From: Burkholderiales bacterium
GTDB taxonomy: Bacteria; Pseudomonadota; Gammaproteobacteria; Burkholderiales; JAHFRG01
DNA length: 58,976 nucleotides
Direction: 5' to 3'
Assembly (NCBI GenBank): GCA_035518095.1
Contig: DATIXX010000057.1
Coordinates: 1-58,976, forward strand
Below the pieces are notes generated by a model that was not told where the DNA came from, made no database searches, and saw only the letters and a list, made by a program, of their open reading frames with translations. Shown here piece by piece: positions 53,167-58,976 of the stretch. The stretch's first letter is position 1. The number at the start of each line of letters is the position of its first letter. The translations under genes and the position numbers were made by a program.

Positions 53167-53826
53167 TTAAACCGCTTTTGCTTTGTGCAACTCTTCCCAC
53201 CCCGGAAGATGCGCAAGGCGCCGGTAATCATCGGGGCGGTCCACGTCCCACAGCACCGGCAACTCATACCAGCGCCAGCCGAGTTTGTGCAGGCGTTGGC
53301 GCGTTTGCTCCAATACGTGCGATCCACCCCACGTGATTCCCTGAAACAGGCGCGGCGAGCAGCGGGTCAGGCCGATGAGTATGTAGGCACCGTCTTCCGT
53401 AGGGCCAAGCAAGACCTCGTTGTCATTCTTGAGCATTTCTACGGCATGGCGCAAATTCTGCGAAGTAAGCGCAGGACAGTCGCTTCCCATCAACAGCACC
53501 CGCTCGCTATGGCACAGCGATTTTTGAAACGCATGGAACATGCGCTGGCCAAGATCGCCCGGCCCTTGCGAGCGTAACGCAACGCCGAATTCTTTAGCGC
53601 AGCCGGCAAAATAGGGATGCTCTGTGGAAGGCGTGCACCACAGCTCGACTGCGCCCACCTGGGCCTCCACTGCCGCCGCCAGAGCGCGTTTTACCAGCTT
53701 CTCCTGCAGCGCCTTGGCCCCGTCCACTCCGAGTGACGGAATCAGCAAGGTTTTGACCTCGCCGGCTTCAGGCGCTTTGGCAAATATCAATATTCTGCAC
53801 GCATCTTTGTGATTTACTCGATCCAA
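53167..53826 (-). CDS. TIGR04282/DUF2064 glycosyltransferase-like protein
   Basis: The 219-residue protein has a nucleotidyl/glycosyltransferase GT-A fold: the N-terminal ILIFAKAPEAGEVKTLLIPSLG motif of DUF2064, then VLLMGSDCPALTSQNLRHAVEML with the DxD-like GSDCP, and VLLGPTEDGAYILIGL. Family members occur with sugar or arsenosugar genes, and the role is mostly unproven. The start is TTG at 53826 with GAGGG upstream. It is next to three glycan-lipid genes on the same strand, so a shared function is possible. Confidence 0.85.
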   Translation of the reverse strand: MDRVNHKDACRILIFAKAPEAGEVKTLLIPSLGVDGAKALQEKLVKRALAAAVEAQVGAVELWCTPSTEHPYFAGCAKEFGVALRSQGPGDLGQRMFHAFQKSLCHSERVLLMGSDCPALTSQNLRHAVEMLKNDNEVLLGPTEDGAYILIGLTRCSPRLFQGITWGGSHVLEQTRQRLHKLGWRWYELPVLWDVDRPDDYRRLAHLPGWEELHKAKAV

Positions 53827-53890
53827 GACGCCCTCGGTTCTTTCTTTTGGTTAAAATTTCCACCTACCAGAATAACAGATTTCTGCGAAG

Positions 53891-55174
53891 TTACGCATCC
53901 ACACGTAAACTGCCCGCCGCGCGGAAAATACTGGCCGTAAGCAGCAGCACGCCCAAATCATAGCATCCGCTGGCCGTAAAGGCCCGTGACAGAAACTCCC
54001 CGCAAAATGCCGCGCTGATGAATGTCAACACTCCCATTGACGCCACGACCAGCCCGCGAAACACTTTGTCTTTGAGCCGGACGCTGTACCAAAGGTGCAG
54101 AACATAAATGTATGAGGGGATCAGGAGCACCAGGTAATGCTTTTGCATTACTGTGGCAAACATCGGCACCAGGCTGAAGGTAAGCGCGATCCCGCCCCAA
54201 TGCGATATCAGCGCGCCACGCTTGCGGAAAAGAAGCGCGTACAAAACCACCAACCCGGCGACCGCGGCAACCACCACGTATTCCAAGACGCGAAGTATTG
54301 CAGTGGGCAAAACGAAAAGCGTCAGATGATATTGTCTGCCGTTGTATTCGAAAGCTACGCTGTCGCTGAAAAAGCGGTAAAGCTGCGCCTGCAACGACAA
54401 ATTGACGTGAAAAGGCCATTTGGCACTTCTCAAGTCGCTGTAGAGCACGACGTTATGGAACCAGTAACTGAGAAAGTGCAAATTTTTGTCGAACCCTACC
54501 AGAATTGCGGGTAACAGCAGGCCTATGAGCAGACCGCATGCAATGCCAAGCGTTACCCGCACGTTGCGCCTTGCTGCGAACCAGATTGCGAATGGCAGCG
54601 AGATGATTTTTATCGCAATGGATATCCCAATTGCTGCGCCGCCCATGAACGCGCGGTTCTTCTGAAGCCAGACCAGCCCCAGCACCACGAGCGCCAGCAC
54701 CAGAATATTCGACTGCCCAAAAGCGAGGTGGTTGAAGATAAACCTGAATGTAGGCAGCAATGCAAAGAAACCGACCGTCCACCGCGTCTTGCTCGGGATC
54801 TCGAAAAACGGCGTCCCTGCGAGCAATTCATAAAATGCCTTCATCGCCCAGCCCAGCAGAAAAACGTTCAGCACGCACCATCCCACCACCGTCACGTTAA
54901 TGGGCAGAAATGTGAAGGGAATAAACAGCACTGCGAAAAGCGGCGGATAAAGGTAGTAGAACACGCCGGCCCGGATGGGAGTAAGGTAGGGATTGTTGCC
55001 GCCGAGAATGAGGCTCGCGGCATGCAGATAAACCTCCAGGTCGGGCTTGGCAATCGGGTTGCGGATTAGTTTGGCGCTGGCGAGGACGATGACGGTGAGG
55101 ATTGTGATGACTGCCAGAACGCGATAAAGATTTAACAGCTTTTCAAACGGCGGGAAGCGGATGCGCTCGTGCAT
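53891..55174 (-). CDS. GT87/DUF2029-like membrane glycosyltransferase
   Basis: The 427-residue integral membrane protein has about ten helices and a periplasmic acidic loop early in the protein (KPDLEVYLHAASLILGGNNPYLTP), the pattern of polyprenol-phosphate-dependent GT87/DUF2029 mannosyl- or glycosyltransferases. I start at ATG 55174 (MHERIRFPPF), 8 bases after the GtrB-like stop; the longer frame overlaps that gene and is not protein-like. It probably transfers a sugar from the lipid carrier made by the neighbouring gene. Confidence 0.85.
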   Translation of the reverse strand: MHERIRFPPFEKLLNLYRVLAVITILTVIVLASAKLIRNPIAKPDLEVYLHAASLILGGNNPYLTPIRAGVFYYLYPPLFAVLFIPFTFLPINVTVVGWCVLNVFLLGWAMKAFYELLAGTPFFEIPSKTRWTVGFFALLPTFRFIFNHLAFGQSNILVLALVVLGLVWLQKNRAFMGGAAIGISIAIKIISLPFAIWFAARRNVRVTLGIACGLLIGLLLPAILVGFDKNLHFLSYWFHNVVLYSDLRSAKWPFHVNLSLQAQLYRFFSDSVAFEYNGRQYHLTLFVLPTAILRVLEYVVVAAVAGLVVLYALLFRKRGALISHWGGIALTFSLVPMFATVMQKHYLVLLIPSYIYVLHLWYSVRLKDKVFRGLVVASMGVLTFISAAFCGEFLSRAFTASGCYDLGVLLLTASIFRAAGSLRVDA

Positions 55175-55182
55175 TTTGCTTT

Positions 55183-56142
55183 TCAGCCGGGATTTTTCGG
55201 CGATGTGCCGGCCGGCAAATAGTCCTTGACGATATAAAGCGGTCGATGCTTGGCTTCGTTGAACATCCTTCCCAGGTATTCCCCGATGATGCCGATGGTA
55301 AAAAGCTGCACGCCGCCGAGAAACAGGATCACCACCATCAACGAAGGATAGCCACGCACCGGCTCGCCGAAAGCCAGAGTTTTGTAGATGATCCACACGC
55401 CGTAGGCAAACGCAGCGAAAGCGGTAAACAGTCCGATGTAGGTTGCGAATTTCAGCGGCGTCGTGGTAAACGAGGTAATTCCTTCCAGCGCAAAGTTCCA
55501 AAGGCGCCAGTAGTTCCATTTGGTTTTGCCGGCCGCGCGCGCTTCGCGCTGGAATAATACCGCTTTCTGCGGATAGCCGATCCAGGCAAAAAGACCCTTC
55601 ATGAAGCGGTGATGTTCGCGCAACTGCTTGAGCGAATCCACTGCGCGTCGCGAGAGCAGCCGGAAATCGCCTGCGTCTTCGGGAATTTTCACGCGGCTTG
55701 CACGCTGCATGAGCCGGTAAAAGACGTACGCCGTGGCTTTTTTCAGCGCGCTTTCGCCTTCGCGCTCGGTGCGGCGCGCATAGACTACATCGTAGCCTTC
55801 GCGCCAGCGCTCCAAAAATTCCGGAATCAGCTCCGGAGGATCCTGCAGGTCCGCGTCGATTACAATCACCGCTTCGCCCACGGCGTGATCCAGTCCGGCG
55901 GTGAGCGCGATTTCCTTGCCGAAATTGCGGCTCAGATCGAGAATTGCGACGCGCTCGTCGCTTGACTTCAACGAGCGCAGGATGTCGAGCGTGCCATCGC
56001 TGCTCCCATCGTTGACATAGATCACTTCCACAGGGGAGCCAAGTTTCGCCAGCACGGGGGAAAGCCGCTCATGAAAAGCGCGCAGCACATCCTGTTCGTT
56101 ATACGCCGGCACGACGATGGAGATGAGCCCGTTCGAACTCAT
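55183..56142 (-). CDS. GtrB-like polyprenyl-phosphate glycosyltransferase
   Basis: The 319-residue family 2 glycosyltransferase has the GT-A domain (SIVVPAYNEQDVLRAF, VIVIDADLQDPPELIPEFLERWREGYDVVYARRTER) and two C-terminal membrane helices (ATYIGLFTAFAAFAYGVWIIY, LMVVILFLGGVQLFTIGIIGEYLGRMF). This is the GtrB/DPM-like type that makes undecaprenyl-phosphate sugars. The ATG at 56142 overlaps the gtrA-like stop in an ATGA. Confidence 0.93.
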   Translation of the reverse strand: MSSNGLISIVVPAYNEQDVLRAFHERLSPVLAKLGSPVEVIYVNDGSSDGTLDILRSLKSSDERVAILDLSRNFGKEIALTAGLDHAVGEAVIVIDADLQDPPELIPEFLERWREGYDVVYARRTEREGESALKKATAYVFYRLMQRASRVKIPEDAGDFRLLSRRAVDSLKQLREHHRFMKGLFAWIGYPQKAVLFQREARAAGKTKWNYWRLWNFALEGITSFTTTPLKFATYIGLFTAFAAFAYGVWIIYKTLAFGEPVRGYPSLMVVILFLGGVQLFTIGIIGEYLGRMFNEAKHRPLYIVKDYLPAGTSPKNPG

Positions 56143-56579
56143 CGACCTTTTTCCCTGAAGGTCCACGATTTATTTCCCCCGAAGTTCCAAAGAAGCACCA
56201 AGCCCGTTGCGATTATCTGCACCAGCAGATAATGCAAATGCAGCATGTGTACGCCCGCAGCCATGATCATGGTATTGATGCCGAGGCCGACCACTGCGAT
56301 GACGAAAAATTTGAACATGGCCTCGCGGTGCGGCAGGCTGCTGCCGAAGACATAACGGTGGCTTAAGAAATAATTCACGAATGCGCCGCATACGAATCCG
56401 ATAAATGAGGCCGTCACTGCTGCTGCCCACGCGAGTTGAACCAGCGCGATAAGCACGACATACTGGACTGCGGTGCCGATCGCACCGGCTCCGGCAAAGC
56501 GCAGGAACTGCTTCAACAAGACATATTTCGCATCGCTGGCAGGCTCGGGGCCTCGCATGAGTTCTTCCAGGAATGGCAT
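56139..56579 (-). CDS. GtrA-like flippase
   Basis: The 146-residue protein has four membrane helices (LKQFLRFAGAGAIGTAVQYVVLIAL, AVTASFIGFVCGAFVNYFLSHRYVF, FFVIAVVGLGINTMIMA, LVQIIATGLVLLWNFGGNKSWTF), the GtrA family pattern. GtrA moves undecaprenyl-phosphate-linked sugars across the inner membrane. It is translationally coupled to the GtrB-like gene, and together with the GT87-like gene it forms a complete lipid-linked glycosylation unit. Confidence 0.92.
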   Translation of the reverse strand: MPFLEELMRGPEPASDAKYVLLKQFLRFAGAGAIGTAVQYVVLIALVQLAWAAAVTASFIGFVCGAFVNYFLSHRYVFGSSLPHREAMFKFFVIAVVGLGINTMIMAAGVHMLHLHYLLVQIIATGLVLLWNFGGNKSWTFREKGR

Positions 56580-56732
56580 ATAGGCGGCTTAAATTATTTC
56601 ACAGCGCATGTTTCGCCGGCGCCGCTTCGAATTATCCAGCATATTATAAACTTGCGCCAAGCGGGTGGCTCGCAGTCCGGGCGTGATTTAATTTACTTGC
56701 GCGAAGCGTGTTATTCTCCTCAGGAGCCGATT

Positions 56733-56996
56733 ATGCAAATGATTAATCCCAACAAGGTAGGCCTGGCGCTTGGCGCGCTTCTGGGCGGGTTGCACCTTCT
56801 GTGGGCGCTCCTGGTGGCGATGGGCTGGGCACGGCCTCTACTTGATTTCGTGTTCTGGATTCATTTCATAAAGCCGGTCTATCAGGTCGAACCCTTCAAC
56901 GTTCTTACCGCGCTTCTGCTTATCGTGGTTACTTCAGGTACCGGCTACGCTTTCGGCTTTTTCTTCGGCTTGCTGTGGAACCATTTTCACAGGTAG
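56733..56996 (+). CDS. Small two-helix membrane protein
   Basis: The 87-residue protein has two membrane helices (LALGALLGGLHLLWALLVAMG and VLTALLLIVVTSGTGYAFGFFFGLLW). I chose ATG 56733, since AGGAG lies 6 bases upstream. Its pattern recalls the small protein at 12918 only in size and topology. The family is not recognised. Confidence 0.75.
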   Translation: MQMINPNKVGLALGALLGGLHLLWALLVAMGWARPLLDFVFWIHFIKPVYQVEPFNVLTALLLIVVTSGTGYAFGFFFGLLWNHFHR

Positions 56997-57143
56997 TCGG
57001 GCAGGGTTCCCGGCATAATTATTCAACGACCCCGAAGATGACGTCGGGAAGTCACCCTAATTCTGCCGGCTTCATCCGATGAAGCGTCCTGCGGTCTGAG
57101 AATTTCTGCATTAGCCCGGCGTTTGGATGGGACTTTCGAACGA

Positions 57144-57866
57144 TCACTGGAAACGGCGCGCATCGTCGCTGGCATAAATCGCAGCCGCGCCGTCTGCTTT
57201 ACAGGCGTTTCTGAGCCCCTGAACAACTTCTGCCAAGCGTTCGGCCGGTATGGCGCAGGTCATTTCGGTATTGGACATGCCAGTGCGCACCCGACTCAGC
57301 ATGCAGCCGACGCTCACGGCAACCTGCTTTTGTTCCTTGGCGATCGGAATGATATGACACTGGGGTTTTCCCTCGTACCGCAGGCCATCGACGGCTGATG
57401 ACATGACCATCGCCTGCTTGGCGTTAATCCGCAGGAAAACCACATCGGGATCAACGGTCGTGTCTTCAAGCGGCCCATAGGTGATGTAGTTCGGGCGCTG
57501 CTTCACCACCGGAATACCCGGCATCATTTCCATCTTCACCCAGCCGGATTCAAGCAAAGCGGCCACGTCGGCTTTGTCGGCGACTTCTTGCAGCGTCTTC
57601 AAGCCATGGGTGACGCTGCCAACGCTGCAATTGCCGTGATCTTGCGGAAGCGTGGTAAAGGTCCGGTCAGCGGCTTTCATCCAGAACACGCAGCCGGCCG
57701 AAACCTTGCCGGTTCTGCCGTCGGGTGTCGCCTCAGGCGCGCGGCTTTGGTAAAGTGGTACGTTGGCAGGCACGCGTTGGGAAAAAGTGATGGCGAGGGG
57801 TTTCGATTGCAGAGCCAACAGCGAACTAAGCTCCGAAGCGAGTGATCTATAGTCTTGTGAGTTCAT
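57144..57866 (-). CDS. DUF169 domain protein
   Basis: The 240-residue protein belongs to the DUF169 family: an N-terminal SKPLAITFSQRVP block, GCVFWMKAADRTFTTLPQDHGNCSVG with conserved Cys residues, YGPLEDTTVDPDVVFLRINAKQAMVMSSA, and a C-terminal SVGCMLSRVRTGMSNTEMTCAIP. The cysteines could bind metal or an Fe-S cluster. The function is not known. The ribosome site AAGGGC precedes the ATG. Confidence 0.85.
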   Translation of the reverse strand: MNSQDYRSLASELSSLLALQSKPLAITFSQRVPANVPLYQSRAPEATPDGRTGKVSAGCVFWMKAADRTFTTLPQDHGNCSVGSVTHGLKTLQEVADKADVAALLESGWVKMEMMPGIPVVKQRPNYITYGPLEDTTVDPDVVFLRINAKQAMVMSSAVDGLRYEGKPQCHIIPIAKEQKQVAVSVGCMLSRVRTGMSNTEMTCAIPAERLAEVVQGLRNACKADGAAAIYASDDARRFQ

Positions 57867-58075
57867 GGGCCGGCCCTTTTCGTGAAAAGCAAGTTGCGTC
57901 AGCTTTGCGAATATAAAAGTTCCATTCTAGACCAGAACATCACCTTTGCAGAAGACGCTGGGACAAAGCTCGGCGTTCATACACCGGCCCGATGGCGCCT
58001 CGCGGCAGCACCCAGAATTTGGTAATGTATTGCTCACCCCGTAAGCGTTAGGGCAGGGAAGGCGAGGAGGCCTTC

Positions 58076-58720
58076 ATGGCACATCAGGCATCCGCCGCGG
58101 CACCCGGCCGCAAAACAGTCATCCACCCGCTGGTAGTGCGCATCACGCACTGGATCAACGCGATTGCCATAATCATCATGATCTTAAGCGGCTGGCGCAT
58201 CTATGATGCTTCACCGATTTTCAATTTCGACTTCCCCCCGGCAATCACTCTCGGTGGCTGGCTGGCGGGCGCGCTGCAATGGCACTTCGCTGCGATGTGG
58301 CTTTTGGTGCTGAACGGCTTATTTTACATTTGTTATGGTTTCATCTCCGGCCATTTCAAAATGAGCTTTCTGCCGTTGACCTTGCGATCCATTTGGCACG
58401 AATTCAGGAACTTGTTGCGAGGCCAAATCTCGCATGAGCTTGGCGTTTATAACGCAATTCAGCGCGCCGCGTATATCGGAGTGATTTGCATGGGTGTTGT
58501 GCTGGTGTTATCCGGGCTATCCATCTGGAAGCCGGTGCAATTCCAGGAGCTCACGGCACTAATGGGCGGTTACGATAGCGCGCGCGTGGTGCACTTTGTT
58601 GCGATGGCGCTGGTAGTCTTTTTTATAGTCGTGCACTTGACGCTAGTGGTGCTGGTGCCAAAAACCTTTTGGCCAATGATTTCCGGCCGCGCCGCGCGCG
58701 GACAGGAGAAAGCGAAATGA
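58076..58720 (+). CDS. Membrane cytochrome b for a molybdopterin oxidoreductase
   Basis: The 214-residue inner-membrane protein has four helices and a histidine set typical of the b561/Ni-hydrogenase cytochrome b group (HPLVVRITHWINAIAIIIMILSGWRIYDAS; LQWHFAAMWLLVLNGLFYICYGFISGHFK; VVHFVAMALVVFFIVVHLTLV). It probably passes electrons between quinone and the periplasmic enzyme encoded next. GAGGAGG gives a strong ribosome site. It overlaps the next gene in an ATGA. Confidence 0.9.
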   Translation: MAHQASAAAPGRKTVIHPLVVRITHWINAIAIIIMILSGWRIYDASPIFNFDFPPAITLGGWLAGALQWHFAAMWLLVLNGLFYICYGFISGHFKMSFLPLTLRSIWHEFRNLLRGQISHELGVYNAIQRAAYIGVICMGVVLVLSGLSIWKPVQFQELTALMGGYDSARVVHFVAMALVVFFIVVHLTLVVLVPKTFWPMISGRAARGQEKAK

Positions 58721-58976
58721 AAATGCCCACCAAACCCAACCGCGATTTGGTAAGACCTTCGGCCGATATCATCAAGATCGAACGACGCTTGTTCCTGAAG
58801 CAAAGTCTCAGCCTCGGCGCACTCACACTGCTTTCGGGGTGCGATATCACCGATGCGGACTCGGTGAAAAAAGTGCTTTGGGGCATGTCGCGCTGGAACG
58901 ACCGCGTGCAGGCGTTCTTGTTCAACCCGAACAAGCTCGCGCCGACTTATCCAGAAAGCGCAATTACCAAGCCGTT
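58717..58976 (+). CDS. Molybdopterin-dependent oxidoreductase, sulfite-oxidase-like (partial)
   Basis: The first 86 residues are present; the rest lies beyond the window. The N-terminus has a Tat motif (RRLFLKQSLSLGALTLLSGC) with a lipobox at LSGC, indicating a folded, Tat-exported lipoprotein. The following SRWNDRVQAFLFNPNKLAPTYP resembles the opening of SUOX/YedY-like enzymes paired with a cytochrome b. The assignment rests on this motif and on the coupled cytochrome gene. Confidence 0.75.
   Translation, partial: MKMPTKPNRDLVRPSADIIKIERRLFLKQSLSLGALTLLSGCDITDADSVKKVLWGMSRWNDRVQAFLFNPNKLAPTYPESAITKP

Noticed and set aside
57069..57085. Palindrome GCTTCATCCGATGAAGC after the small membrane gene
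   Set aside because: It forms a short hairpin but has no T run on either strand, so it is not called as a terminator.

Overview
The window reads as chromosomal DNA of a Gram-negative betaproteobacterium, probably an uncultured relative of the Nitrosomonadales/Burkholderiales. Supporting this are the lipid A/KDO genes (lpxK, kdsB), TolQ/ExbB and TonB systems, the split pntA1-pntA2-pntB transhydrogenase, glcDEF and general codon style. This placement is inferred from gene content and was not tested by a database search. No tRNA, rRNA, CRISPR array, intact insertion sequence or prophage was recognised. About fifty protein genes can be supported; most are housekeeping or metabolic.

Layout. 1-2607 (minus): the main part of a very unusual AsmA-like membrane protein with an N-terminal winged-helix-like domain and a helix of about 400 residues rich in Ala, Glu and Lys; it runs off the left edge. 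3081-5229: a glycerophosphodiesterase-glycerol kinase pair. 5234-14571: small metabolic and hypothetical genes, including a GFA-like protein, an orphan ParA ATPase, a gamma-carbonic anhydrase/GlcG pair, a SAF-domain dehydrogenase, poxvirus-type topoisomerase IB, a methyltransferase, a MOSC protein and a flavin reductase. 15200-24142 (all minus): MAPEG, a YajG-like lipoprotein, then a pyrophosphate block (H+-pyrophosphatase, PPi-type phosphofructokinase, adenylate kinase) and an envelope block (kdsB, trm112-like, lpxK, exbD, exbB). Two structured palindromic elements lie between the trm112-like gene and lpxK.

24143-24614 is a divergent intergenic region with a cluster of DnaA-box-like motifs beside AT-rich DNA, at the point where a long minus-strand run gives way to a plus-strand run. 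24615-33482 (plus): xseA and dodecin, followed by what I consider the most interesting locus. It contains a small His/Cys membrane protein, a TonB-dependent receptor with its own ExbB-ExbD-TonB set, an RcnR-type metal sensor with a visible palindromic operator, and a P1B-type ATPase whose transmembrane CPx motif is replaced by Gly-Ala-Cys. Together they look like a transition-metal uptake and efflux unit with local sensing.

33525-49097: miaA and mutL, the pnt operon, a tiny membrane protein with a clear terminator, a frameshifted zinc-ribbon gene, amidase-tsaE, queG, a HELVH metallopeptidase-like secreted protein, glcF-glcE-glcD and a DMT exporter. 49382-52367: a type I secretion ABC transporter with no HlyD or TolC partner, followed by remnants of a small secreted protein and of what looks like the C-terminus of a large RTX-type substrate, so a decaying secretion locus. 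52387-58976: a DnaQ-like exonuclease, a glycan-lipid block (DUF2064, GT87-like, GtrB-like, GtrA), a DUF169 protein, and a cytochrome b with the start of a Tat-exported molybdopterin oxidoreductase that runs off the right edge.
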